49,016 nt of DNA from NCBI GenBank assembly GCA_903839535.1, contig CAIMCT010000217.1, positions 1 to 49,016 on the forward strand. The letters run 5' to 3'. The stretch is from an uncultured Desulfobacteraceae bacterium (lineage in GTDB: Bacteria > Desulfobacterota > Desulfobacteria > Desulfobacterales > Desulfatirhabdiaceae). Both the position numbers and the translations under genes were made by a program. The first letter of the stretch is position 1. Every line of letters starts with the position of its first letter. Shown in pieces: positions 27,202 to 36,896 of the stretch. The notes under the pieces were generated by a model. The model did not search any database. It had not been told where the DNA came from and saw nothing but the letters and a program-made list of their open reading frames with translations.

Positions 27202-28686
27202 TTATGAAGGATTGATGGGCAGCTCGATAACAAAAACAGATCCCTGATCAGGGCTGTTTTTGGCGACAATTCTCCCCTGATGGCTTTCCACAATGCCATA
27301 AGCCAAACTCAGACCCAGGCCAGTACCTTTTCCCTCTTCTTTAGTCGTATAAAATGGCTCAAAAACATGCGGCAGCACATCTTCCGAAATTCCCGGTCCG
27401 GTATCGGAGACCTCAACTATAACTTTTTCGCCGTCCGGGGAGAGGTTCGTTGAGATGATCAATTTCCCCCGGCCGTCCATTGCCTGAGCGGCGTTTAAAA
27501 TGACGTTCATAAACACATGGTTGAGCTGCTGGATATCGCCCAACACCAGAGGAATGTCCGCCGACAGCCGGGTTTCGATAAGAATATTCTGAAACAAAAC
27601 CTGTTTTTCTAGAAGAAACAGGGTTCGGGACAGGGCCTTGTTGATGTCATGCAATTGTTTTTCCTGCCGGGTTTGCCGGGAGAATACGAGCAGCTCCTTG
27701 ACGGTATCCCTGCACCGTTCGGCATCCCTTAATATCCGGCTCAAGTCATCCTTGGCCGGCTCACCCAGTTCATATTCCTCCTGGATCAGCCTGGAATAGA
27801 GCATGATGCCGCCCAGAGGGTTGTTCAACTGATGGGCTACCCCTGCTGCTAACTTGCCCAGAGAAGCCATTTTTTCATTCTGAAGGAGCTGAATTTGAGC
27901 GCTTTCCAGCTCTTTTTTCAATTGCAGCCGTATTCGCAAATCGTGAAAAAAACCAAAGGATCCGACTTCCTGGCCCCCTTCATAAATAATCGAAGCGTAC
28001 AGGCTGATGGGGATTCGCTCACCATGTTTTCCCAAGACATCCACATGGTATTCCTTCAGCTTCCCCTTGCCGCCATATTCATCGCTTCGAAGCTTTTTCA
28101 TGATGTCCCATGCGCATCGGTCTGGATATACATCCTGAATATAAAGGGTTTCTAACGCTTCTTCGATGCTGTATCCACTGACTTCCGCCGCCGATTGGTT
28201 GAAAATGAAGATTTTTCCCTTTCGGTCTGCGGCAAGTATCCCATCCACAGCGCTGTTGAGCATATTTTTTAGAAACGCATTTGACCGACGAAGCTGTTCC
28301 TCTAGTTTTCCGATTCGGGGCAGATCAAAATCCACCATCAGCAGCGCATCAATTATAGGGGCGGCCAAAGGATATTCTGACGAACTCGCCTCTTCCGAAT
28401 ATATGGGAAAACAGGAAACCCTCTCACTTTCCAGAAGACTTTTGGAAGAATGCCTCAGAATGGGTTTCCCGTTATGAAGTACGCGACAGGCGGGACAGTC
28501 GTCACATGGCGTGCTGAACTCAAAATAGATATCATAGCAGGTACTGCCAATGATATCTTTGCCCCGTTTTTTGGCAGTAAAGCGATTGGTAGCCAGGATA
28601 TGGTGATCCGGGGATACCACGATCATTTCGCGGTCCAACGCATCAATTGCACGAATCAGGTATTCTTTTTCAGCTTCTGTACGCAC
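27202..28686 (-). CDS. PAS-domain sensor histidine kinase
   Basis: This kinase has 494 residues and no membrane segments. A first PAS-like domain carries C50, C61, C64 and C67 (CDDCPAC). A second PAS domain spans about residues 135-260. HisKA (GVAHQLNNPLGG) and HATPase (DTGPGISEDV, GTGLGLSLAYG) follow. The clustered cysteines could hold a metal or a redox switch; this is inference. The start is GTG at 28686, just after GGAGGA, and 14 bases after the stop of the response regulator gene, so the two form a pair downstream of the metF operon. Confidence 0.88.
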   Translation of the reverse strand: MRTEAEKEYLIRAIDALDREMIVVSPDHHILATNRFTAKKRGKDIIGSTCYDIYFEFSTPCDDCPACRVLHNGKPILRHSSKSLLESERVSCFPIYSEEASSSEYPLAAPIIDALLMVDFDLPRIGKLEEQLRRSNAFLKNMLNSAVDGILAADRKGKIFIFNQSAAEVSGYSIEEALETLYIQDVYPDRCAWDIMKKLRSDEYGGKGKLKEYHVDVLGKHGERIPISLYASIIYEGGQEVGSFGFFHDLRIRLQLKKELESAQIQLLQNEKMASLGKLAAGVAHQLNNPLGGIMLYSRLIQEEYELGEPAKDDLSRILRDAERCRDTVKELLVFSRQTRQEKQLHDINKALSRTLFLLEKQVLFQNILIETRLSADIPLVLGDIQQLNHVFMNVILNAAQAMDGRGKLIISTNLSPDGEKVIVEVSDTGPGISEDVLPHVFEPFYTTKEEGKGTGLGLSLAYGIVESHQGRIVAKNSPDQGSVFVIELPINPS

Positions 28687-28700
28687 ATTCCTCCTGAACC

Positions 28701-29090
28701 TTACACGCCCAGTAAACGCTTGACGCTCTGCGTAATGTCATCTGCCGAAGCTGGCTTGGCCAGATAATCGTCGGCTTCAGTACTCATGCCGTCGTAGTGA
28801 GAATATTTTGTAGAAGTGACGCGATCAGCCACAGCCGTCAGCAGCACAATCGGAATATCGGCGTAAGCGCTGTCTTTTTTTAGCGCCGCGCAGAGTTCAT
28901 AGCCGTCCATCTCCGGCATCATGACATCAAGAACAATGGCATCTGGCGGGTTGGCCTTGATTTTTGCAAAGCCTTCCACGCCGTTGTAGGCCAGTTCGGT
29001 TGCAAAACCTTCTTTTTCCAGATAAGTTTGCACGATCATCGAAAAATCAGGCTCATCGTCAACGATGAGAATGCGTTTTTTTTCACTCAT
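28701..29090 (-). CDS. single-domain response regulator
   Basis: This is a receiver-only protein of 129 residues. D11-D12 form the acidic pocket, D55 is the phosphoacceptor (VLDVMMPEMDG), T85 is the switch residue (LLTAVAD) and K107 the conserved lysine (LAKPAS). There is no output domain. It lies between metF and a PAS kinase on the same strand, 116 bases after metF, and probably shares a phosphorelay with the two kinases downstream. Confidence 0.9.
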   Translation of the reverse strand: MSEKKRILIVDDEPDFSMIVQTYLEKEGFATELAYNGVEGFAKIKANPPDAIVLDVMMPEMDGYELCAALKKDSAYADIPIVLLTAVADRVTSTKYSHYDGMSTEADDYLAKPASADDITQSVKRLLGV

Positions 29091-29104
29091 GGGTTACATC
29101 CTTT

Positions 29105-29205
29105 ATAAATTATGAATTATGAATTATGAATTATGAATGAACGCAAATGGTTAATTATGAATACTTTTTCATTCATAATTAACCATTCATCACTCATCAT
29201 TTCTT
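29105..29205. repeat. tandem AATTATG repeat and inverted partner
   Basis: Four tandem copies of the heptamer AATTATG (from about 29112) are followed by a palindromic part with arms GGTTAATTATGAAT and ATTCATAATTAACC. Sequence of the same kind is found inside the hybrid kinase gene at 46345-46441. There is no coding content; it separates metF from the response regulator gene. Confidence 0.6.
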
Positions 29206-29206
29206 C

Positions 29207-30142
29207 TTAATTTCCTACCACAGGTCGTGGATATAGACCAGTCCTTTCCACGATTTCAGCCACTTTTTCTTCCCATTCGATGGCCATTATATGGAAGCCG
29301 TGTACGCCTTCCACGGACTTAAGGCGTTCAATGGTTTCCACGCAAATGTCTATTCCCTCCTGAGGCTGTTTTTCCTTGGGGATTCCTGCCATGCGTTTGA
29401 TGACATCATCCGGAACATCCATTCCTGGAACCCGATTTTTCATATACCTGGCCATACCTACGGATTTTAGCGGCGTTACTCCGGCCAGAATGTGAACTTT
29501 TTCGGTAAGACCCCTTTCTCTGGCCAGCTTTATCCAGAGTTCGAACTTATCAAGGTTGTAAATGCACTGGGTTTGAATGAATTCTACGCCAGCGGCAATT
29601 TTCTTGGCCAGACGGGGGACCCGTATTTCAAAAGGGTCGGCAAAGGGGTTTTCCGCAGCACCCACAAACATTTGGGGAGGCCGGTCAATGTCCGCGCCAC
29701 CTAAAAATTTTCCCTCATCTCTCATGCGCCTTACCGTCTGGATAAGTTGCATGGAATCAATGTCATGGACATTCTGTCCTGTGGCGCAATCCCCAAAGCT
29801 CTGGTGATCGCCTGAAAGGCAGAGGATGTTGTGGATATCAAAAGAAGCAGCCCCCAGAATGTCGCTTTGAATCGCGATCCGGTTGCGGTCCCGCGTCACC
29901 ATCTGAAGGACAGGCTCCAGGCCCATGAGTTTCAGGCGGATACATGCCGCAAGGCTGCACATACGCGTAACAGATGTCTGGTTGTCGGTAATGTTGATGG
30001 CATCGACATAGTCTTTGATCAGATGCCCTTTTTCTTCGATGTGTTTGGGGTTGCTGCCCCTGGGAGGACCGACTTCCGATGTGACTGCCAGATGTCCGGC
30101 GGCCAGAATTTGTTCCAGTTTGCTTGGCGTTTTAGTGGTCAT
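29207..30142 (-). CDS. metF: methylene-tetrahydrofolate reductase
   Basis: MetF reduces 5,10-methylene-THF to 5-methyl-THF, here probably in the methyl branch of the Wood-Ljungdahl pathway, in either direction. It has 311 residues in a TIM-barrel fold. Hallmarks are SEVGPPRGSNP at the N-terminus, the folate/FAD segment ITDNQTS, TRDRNRIAIQSD, and CLSGDHQSFGD. A frame open to 30199 exists, but the ATG at 30142 overlaps the metV stop as ATGA and is preceded by GAGGA, so translation is coupled to MetV. MetFV pairs are the acetogen-type reductase; with HdrA and MvhD next to it, a bifurcating complex is likely. Confidence 0.95.
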   Translation of the reverse strand: MTTKTPSKLEQILAAGHLAVTSEVGPPRGSNPKHIEEKGHLIKDYVDAINITDNQTSVTRMCSLAACIRLKLMGLEPVLQMVTRDRNRIAIQSDILGAASFDIHNILCLSGDHQSFGDCATGQNVHDIDSMQLIQTVRRMRDEGKFLGGADIDRPPQMFVGAAENPFADPFEIRVPRLAKKIAAGVEFIQTQCIYNLDKFELWIKLARERGLTEKVHILAGVTPLKSVGMARYMKNRVPGMDVPDDVIKRMAGIPKEKQPQEGIDICVETIERLKSVEGVHGFHIMAIEWEEKVAEIVERTGLYPRPVVGN

Positions 30143-30807
30143 ATCTGCACATCCTCCCTGACGACTTTTCGGGGTCCGCCTGCCCTGTCGGTGGACCAAT
30201 CCTTGATCGAGAAGAGCTTTTCGTAGTCATCCATTCGTCCCAGAGCCTTCAGGCGATCCACAATGAGTTGCCATGCGCAATCCAGGTCTTTGTTAATTTC
30301 GCATTTGCCCTTGCTGGAGCCGCCGCACGGACCATTTAAAATCCGCTTGGCGCAACGGGAAATCGGACAGATGCCGGCTGTGTTAGCCAGAATGCACTGG
30401 CCACAGGCCTGACATCGTTCTGTCCAGAGCCCCCGCTTATCGGTAACGCCCAGAAAACATGTGTTGACACCCGGATAGATCGGCTTGGACAGATATTTCT
30501 CCGCCATAAACTGGACACCGACACCGCAGGCCAAAGAGATCACCGCATCATACTTGTCGATTCGATCCCGGATTTCCTCAAGATACTCATGGTCGCACTG
30601 ACGTTCCAGCGTAATTTCGTCAATCCGCATGTCTTTTCCGTTGTTGATAAAATACATTCGCAGGGCCGATGCCAGAATGCCCACTTCTTTCTTTCCGCCT
30701 GCCTCACAGACGGTGACGCATTCGTTGCATCCCAGAATCAGCACATTGCGATAGGCTTCCACTTGCTGAATGATTTCTTCTATGGGTTTTTTATCGGCTA
30801 CAATCAT
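30139..30807 (-). CDS. metV: MetV, zinc/iron-sulfur subunit of methylene-THF reductase
   Basis: This is the accessory subunit of acetogen-type methylene-THF reductase, and it connects MetF to its electron donor. It has 222 residues. Cysteines occur as GCNECVTVC near the N-terminus. A dense group follows at CQACGQCILANTAGICPISRC, continuing with GPCGGSSKGKC. These match the metal-binding C-terminal domain called MTHFR_C. Its stop overlaps the metF start by four bases. In Moorella, MetFV copurifies with HdrABC-MvhD, and the same set of partners lies directly upstream here. Confidence 0.93.
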   Translation of the reverse strand: MIVADKKPIEEIIQQVEAYRNVLILGCNECVTVCEAGGKKEVGILASALRMYFINNGKDMRIDEITLERQCDHEYLEEIRDRIDKYDAVISLACGVGVQFMAEKYLSKPIYPGVNTCFLGVTDKRGLWTERCQACGQCILANTAGICPISRCAKRILNGPCGGSSKGKCEINKDLDCAWQLIVDRLKALGRMDDYEKLFSIKDWSTDRAGGPRKVVREDVQI

Positions 30808-30874
30808 GGTTTTGTGACCTCTTCTGCTTGATTAAAAATTTAACACGGACGGACGGAATGGTGAATTTTCCGTA

Positions 30875-31306
30875 TCATGCCGCCTTTTTCATTGCCATTT
30901 TGATGGGACTGGGTCCCAGATCGCGGATCCGCTGATCCATTTCCCGGGCGTATTCGGCAAACCGTGGACCATCTGCAGAAGAGAGGTTGAACATTTGCAC
31001 ACGTTCGCCTCCTACTCCGACGGTATTCAGGAGTTTTCTGGCCTGTTCCATCCGTTTTCTGGCCCGAAAGTTACCGCTGTTAAAGTGACAGTCTCCTTCC
31101 ATACATCCAACGGCGTAAACACCGTCTGCGCCTTTTTCAAAGGCGCGGAGGATGTGGAGAATATCCACCTTCCCCGTACAGGGAACGCGAATGATCTTAA
31201 TGCTGGACGGGTAGCTGAGTCGCATCGAACCTGCCAGGTCCGCAGCCGTGTACCCTCAGAAATTGCAGCAAAATGCAATGATAATCGGTTCAAACGTTTG
31301 CGTCAT
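30875..31306 (-). CDS. mvhD: MvhD-type hydrogenase/Hdr iron-sulfur subunit, selenoprotein
   Basis: MvhD-type proteins carry a [2Fe-2S] cluster and pass electrons between a dehydrogenase and HdrA. Read with the in-frame TGA at 31258-31256 as selenocysteine, the product has 143 residues and Sec17 in the motif FCCNFU-GYTAADLAG, where the family has CCNWCSYAGADLAG. Downstream conserved parts are RVPCTGKVD and GCMEGDCHFNSGN. Without readthrough only a protein lacking the cluster motif could be made. After the TGA, GGACCT and AGGTTC can pair around a GGC loop about 20 bases downstream, as in bacterial SECIS elements. The ATG at 31306 overlaps the hdrA stop, so the two are coupled. Confidence 0.88.
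31256..31258 (-). other. selenocysteine UGA codon in mvhD
   Basis: Codon 17 of mvhD is TGA in a frame that is otherwise intact on both sides and conserved on both sides. It replaces the last cysteine of the CCNxC motif. A six-base-pair hairpin begins 14 bases after it. Confidence 0.85.
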
Positions 31307-34300
31307 AACACCCCCTCCAGCAGTGCATCTATCTTGCTTAGCAGTTGATCATCTTCGTACCAGTTAAGCTCAATTGCTTTGGCTGGACATTCGGATGCGC
31401 AGATGCCGCATCCGTGGCATAGCGCAACATCAATTTCGCTGACTCCATCCGCATTGATCCGGGGCACGCCGTAGGGACAGGACCGCACACAGACCAGGCA
31501 TGACGCACACATATCAGCTTGTACCTGAGCAGTTACAGCGGACAGGGTCAGGCTGTCCTGGGACAGGAAAGTGGTTGCCCGGGAGGCTGCCGCCATGGAC
31601 TGCGCGATGGATTCCGAAAGCAACTTGGGACTGTGGGCCGTACCACAGATAAAAATTCCTTCGGTAGCCATATCTACAGGCTTAAGCTTTACATGAGCTT
31701 CCAGGTAATAACCCTCGGCATTTCGCGCCAGCTTCATGATGGAGGAAAGCTCTTCAGTTTCTCCCGCCACCATTCCAGCGCTTAAAATCAGATGATCGGC
31801 GCTGATCTGCAACTTGCGCCGGATGATCGGATCCGTAAATACGACATCAACGCCTTCCGGAGTGAATTCAACAAGCGGCATGTCTTCCGGAGTATAGCGG
31901 AAAAACAGTACGCCCAGCTTTCTGGCTTCGGTGAAATAGTCTTCCAGAAGCCCGTAGGTGCGAATGTCCCGGTACAGTACACTAATCTCTGCGTCCGGAT
32001 TCAACGCCTTGATATGAAGTGCGTTTTTAATGGCGCTCTGGCAACAGATACGGGAACAGTTGGGGTTTTCATCATTTCGGGAACCGATACACTGGATCAT
32101 TACCACCTGATTCAGATCTGCAGCGCCCGTTGTTTCCAGGCGGCTGCCCAGCTCCACCTGAGTCATGACCCTGGGGTCATGGCCATAGCCAAATTCTTTG
32201 GGCTGGTATTCTGTAGCGCCAGTCGCCAGAATCACAGCGCCATGATCAATTTTTCGCTCGTACATGCCCGGACCCACCAGAACTTCTGTGGTGAAATTGC
32301 CTTTGAATCCGGTAAATCCCACGATGAGCGACTGGGTGAGTACTTGAATGTTGGGATGAGAACTGGTTTTCTGAATCAGCTCGATCAGGTAAGACTGGAT
32401 ATCTGCGCCCTCGATGGTTTGGGTCAGACGCAAGGCCATGCCGCCAAGCTCCGTCTCTTTTTCAATCAGAACAACTTCAAATCCCTGATCGGCCAGGCCA
32501 ATGGCCGCTGTCATACCGGCTACACCGCCGCCGACCACCAGCGCCCGTTTGTTGACGGGTATCTGTTTTTCATGAAGAGCTTTTAAGGTTCTGGCGCGCG
32601 CCACCGCCATTCGCACCAGCTCATTGGCTTTCTGGGTTGCTTGCTGGGGATTGTCCGAATGAATCCAGGAATCCTGATTCCGGATATTGGCCATTTCAAA
32701 AAGATATTTGTTGAGTCCGCAGGCCTGAAGGGTATCCATGAAAATACCTTCATGGGTCTTGGGGCTGCATGAGGCCACAACCACCCGGTTCAACCGGTGT
32801 TCCCGGATCAGTTCCTTCATCAAGTCCTGAGCATCCTGAGAGCATGAGAAAAGGTTCTGTCCGGCATAAACCACATTCGGAAGAGTTGCTGAATAAGCCT
32901 GTACAGCCGGAACATCCACAACACCGGCGATATTGATACCGCAGTTGCAGACAAATACGCCAATCCTGGGTTCAAGGCCTTCAACCGCCATTTCTTCCGG
33001 AATTACTACGGTTTTGGTGCAGGAATATCTTGCCGGTGCCAGATTCGCACCCGCAGCACAGGCAGCGGCGCTGGCTTCAATTACCGAGGATGGAATGTCT
33101 TTTGGTCCCTGGAATACGCCGCCCACATAAACACCAGGACGGGAGCTTTCGACGGGCCTGAATGGATGTGTAGATGCGAACCGGTATTTCCCCATATCCA
33201 CGTGCAGACGATTGGCCAGATCCACCGAGGACTGCGGTATCTGAAGCCCCACGGAAAGCACCACCATGTCAAAGGTTTCTTTTTGGATTTCGCCGCTGTC
33301 ATTCACATAGCGAATTACCAGTTCACGAGTTTCCGGAACCTCGTCAATGGTGTGGATTCGGGATTTTATAAATCGGACACCAGAGCGATCCTTGGCTCGA
33401 AGATAATATTTTTCATAATCTTTTCCAAAGGAGCGAATATCCATATTGAATATGGCGCAATCCAGCTTGCCGCCGGAGTGTTCCTTGGCGACCATGGCTT
33501 CCTTGATGGCGTACATGCAGCAAACAGAGGAGCAGTAGCCGTTGCCGCACCGATTGACATCTCTTGAACCCACGCACTGAAGCCATGCGATTCTCCCTGG
33601 TTCGGTGTGATCTGAAAGCTTCACCAGATGCCCCATGGTTGGCCCGGATGCGCTTAGTATCCGCTCAAACTCAAGACTTGTCACCACATTTGGGTTTGTT
33701 CCATAATGGTAGAACTGCTGCAGCGGGGCAGGATCAAAAGCCTGGCTGCCCGGACACAGAATTACCGATCCGACGGCAATATCCCTGACCACCGTTTCCT
33801 GACGGTGATCTACGGCATTGGCCAGACAGGCATCCACGCACTGATAGCATTCCGAGCAAATTCCACAGGCCAGACATCTGCTCGCCTCTTTTCGGCAGGC
33901 TTCTTCTTCAAACCCAAGCTGTACCTCATTAAAATTGGCGACCCTGGTTTTTGAAGGCAGGTGAGGCATAGATTGCCTGCCTGCTTTTGGATATCCTTCC
34001 AACGGAACATCGGTTACTGCCGTCCAGTCAACTTCGCGGCCTTCCCAGAGATCCTTGCCCTGAATGAAGCGGTTGATGGAAATCGCAGCCTCTTTTCCAG
34101 CCTGAATGGCTTCAACAACGGTTTTGGGGCCGCTGACAGCATCGCCTCCAGAGAAAATATCCGGATCATTGGACTGAAGAGCAATGGGATCAACCACCAT
34201 TGTTCCCCAACCAGAAAGAGTGCAGGCGCATTCCTCGGTCAAACAGGCCCAGTCGGACTCCTGGCCGATGGCAGGAATTACGGTGTCAACCTCAATGATA

Positions 34301-35790
34301 AACTCGGAACCTTTAACCGGCACCGGCCTTCTTCTGCCGCTGGCATCCGGCTCTCCCAGGGCCATCTTAATACATTCTATCGCCTTGACCTTGCCGGCGG
34401 CATCACCGATAATCCGCACCGGATGGGTCAGGGTTTTGATCTCAATGCCTTCGTCCTCACATTCCGCGATTTCATCCTGGCTTGCCGGTATTTCATCCCG
34501 GCTGCGGCGGTAGATGATAAACGGCTTTTTGGAGCCGGTTCTAAGAGCAGTTCGAACCGAATCCATGGCCACGTTTCCGCCGCCAATAACCGCCACCCGA
34601 TCTCCGAGAAGAATCCGGTTTCCCAGGTTGACTTCCCTTAGGAACTCAACTCCCGGATAAACTCCCAAAAGGGATTCGCCTTCTATGCCCAGTCGTTTGC
34701 ACTCATGGGCTCCGATGGCCACAAAAAAGGCTTCGAATCCATTCTCCCGCAGTTGAGCAATGGTGAAGTCCTTTCCGATTTCTACGCCTGTTTTAAACTG
34801 GACACCCAGATCCTTGATCACCTGAATTTCGGAGTCAATAATATCCCGTGGAAGGCGGTAGGACGGAATTCCGACTGTCAGCATACCACCCAGAACCGGC
34901 AGCTTTTCAAAAACCGTTACCGAGTAGCCTTCAATCGCCAGATAATACGCAGCAGTAAGGCCTGCCGGGCCTGCACCAATAATGGCGACTCTCTTGTTTT
35001 TCGGCTCCTTGACCTTGGGAACATAAGGCGAGCCGCTTTTTAAATCCTGATCCGCCAGAAATCGGTGAAGGTATTGAATGCTGATCGGCTCGTCCAACTG
35101 ATTGCGCGTACAGCTCGCTTCACATGGGTGATGGCAGACTCGTCCGCAGACTCCGGGAAAAGGATGCTCCTGCTTAAAAAGCTCCAAGGCTTCTCTGTAT
35201 TTTCCAGCATTGATCAGGGCGACGAATCCCTGAACGCTGACATGGGCCGGGCATAAAGACTTGCAGGGCGCTGTACCTCGTTTGCTGATGGCGAATGCGC
35301 CGGGAATCGCCTGAGCATATTGCTTGAATGCGGCCTTCCGCGTTGCAAGGGACTTGTTGTATTCGTCCGGAACGCTGATGGGGCAGACCTTGGCGCATTC
35401 ACCGCAACTTGTACATTTGGAAAGATCAATATATCTGGGCTTCTGGCGAATCCGGGCAGTAAAGCTGCCGGGGTTTCCGCTGAGATCCAGAAGTTCGGTT
35501 TGGGTCAATAACTCAATGTTCAGATGCCGGCCGACCTCGACCAGTTTAGGTGAGATCACTCACATGGCGCAGTCGTTGGTCGGAAACGTCTTGTCAATCT
35601 GGGACATCATGCCGCCCACTGCCGCCGATTCTTCAACCAGATACACATAATATCCGGAGTTGGCCAGATCAAGTGCGGACTGCATGCCCGCTATTCCGGC
35701 GCCCACAACCATTACGGCGCCCACCACCGGCTGCGAAGCGCCATCAGCCTTTTCAGCCATTGGAAGAAGGGGACCTGCTTGTTTTTCCAT
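31303..35790 (-). CDS. hdrA: giant HdrA (HdrL-type): double HdrA with inserted GltD/NfnB-like module, selenoprotein
   Basis: With one in-frame TGA (35562-35560) read as selenocysteine, the product has 1495 residues. Residues 1-165 open a first HdrA unit: VGAGIAG FAD motif, then [10 protein letters not shown] with Sec77, then a ferredoxin motif [12 protein letters not shown]. About 170-580 is a glutamate-synthase-small-chain/NfnB-like module ([35 protein letters not shown]) expected to bind FAD and NAD(P)H. About 600-925 completes HdrA unit one ([26 protein letters not shown]). About 930-1495 is a full second HdrA unit with its N-terminal domain ([16 protein letters not shown]), GGGVAGM, CSRICC and two C-terminal ferredoxin motifs. 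The ATG follows AAAGGAAA. It probably channels electrons between NAD(P)H, ferredoxin, MvhD and MetFV. Confidence 0.9.
35560..35562 (-). other. selenocysteine UGA codon in giant hdrA
   Basis: Codon 77 is TGA inside TFPTNDCAM(U)VISPKLVE. HdrA proteins have cysteine here (NDCAMC). Fifteen bases further, CTGGTC can pair with GGCCGG around a GAGGTC loop, a loop sequence like that of known bacterial SECIS hairpins. The frame continues for more than 1400 codons. Confidence 0.88.
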
Positions 35791-35869
35791 TAGCGGTTTC
35801 CTTTAGAGATTAGGTTAACAGTGAGCCTGCCTTTTTGGATTCACGATGGCTCATTGATCGCGGTTTTTC

Positions 35870-36739
35870 TTAGATTCTTTCAAGTATGTCGGGTAGTTTA
35901 TCTTCCCACCCGATGGTTGATACTGATACGCCGCTGAATCCCTCGGATCTGAGCGCAGCAATCATTTCAGCAGCAATCTGGACGCATTCCCGCACCTTGT
36001 CTGGTGCATTCTGTATTCTGGCGATGAGGGAGTCCGGAATCACAACGTGTTCAACATTCCGGGACATATAGCGGGCCATACCCGCTGATTTCAGCAGAAG
36101 GACAGTTGGAATAACGGCGACCCTGCTGCGGTCGATACGATTGAGAAAGGGACCAAAGACGCTGAGATCAAACACCGGCGGGGTAATGAAAAATCTGGCG
36201 CCGCTGTTGCTTTTTTGATTGAGAAGTTCTATCTCAGTTTCCAGGCTCTCTCCCTTGGCCTGGGCCTGGACAGTCGATCCCACCAAAAATTGGGGGGATC
36301 CTTTCAAGTCAATGCCTGCCATGTCTTTGCCGTCCTGGAGTTTTTTCAGTGAGTCCAGCAGTTCCATCAGGGTAATGTCGTAAACCGCCTTGGCCTGATG
36401 ATGATCCCCGAAGCGGGTATCCTGGCCGGAAACCGCCATGACATTGGAAATGCCGCAGGCGGAGGCTGCCAACAAATCCGCTTGCAGTGCAAGCCGGTTG
36501 CGGTCTCTACAGCATATCTGCATGACAGTTTCCATGCCGGCCTGCTGAAGGGCGATTGCGCCGCCAAGGGCGCTCATGCGCATTACCGCGTTGCTCATTT
36601 CAGGAATCAGAAAAGCATCAACCTTCTCTTTGACACGCCTGGCGTTCTTGATCATGAAAGAGATATCGGCGCCTTTGGGAGGTTCCATCTCGGCCATGAC
36701 CACAAACTCGCCGGCCTCTATCTTGGTTTTCAGATGCAT
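35870..36739 (-). CDS. second MetF-like methylene-THF reductase paralogue
   Basis: This MetF-fold protein has 289 residues. It shares with the downstream MetF the patterns EMEPPKGAD, CRDRNRLALQAD, AVSGQD and a C-terminal SAGMARYMSRNV (MetF: SVGMARYMKNRV). It is clearly homologous yet divergent, for example with PEMSNAVMRM in place of ITDNQTSVTRM. It is the first gene of the operon, 80 bases ahead of the giant hdrA. It may be a second catalytic subunit or a structural or regulatory partner. The start at 36739 follows GGAGGA; a frame extends to 36769. Confidence 0.85.
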   Translation of the reverse strand: MHLKTKIEAGEFVVMAEMEPPKGADISFMIKNARRVKEKVDAFLIPEMSNAVMRMSALGGAIALQQAGMETVMQICCRDRNRLALQADLLAASACGISNVMAVSGQDTRFGDHHQAKAVYDITLMELLDSLKKLQDGKDMAGIDLKGSPQFLVGSTVQAQAKGESLETEIELLNQKSNSGARFFITPPVFDLSVFGPFLNRIDRSRVAVIPTVLLLKSAGMARYMSRNVEHVVIPDSLIARIQNAPDKVRECVQIAAEMIAALRSEGFSGVSVSTIGWEDKLPDILERI

Positions 36740-36896
36740 CGGGTTTCCTCCAGACTTGGGTGTGACCAAAAATTAACTGGAAATAACATAAATCCAACAA
36801 TGCTGTTTCCCATTAACTCATTTATAATATTATGGTCAAGAAAAAAATATAATCTTTTATTTAGTAAATGAACTAAAATCAGATCAAGTCCATTTT

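Noticed and set aside
31792-32586. Long open frame antisense to the giant HdrA gene
   Set aside because: The opposite strand encodes clearly conserved HdrA motifs across the whole stretch. The antisense product has no recognisable family. Several other antisense frames in 33.1-35.6 kb were rejected for the same reason.
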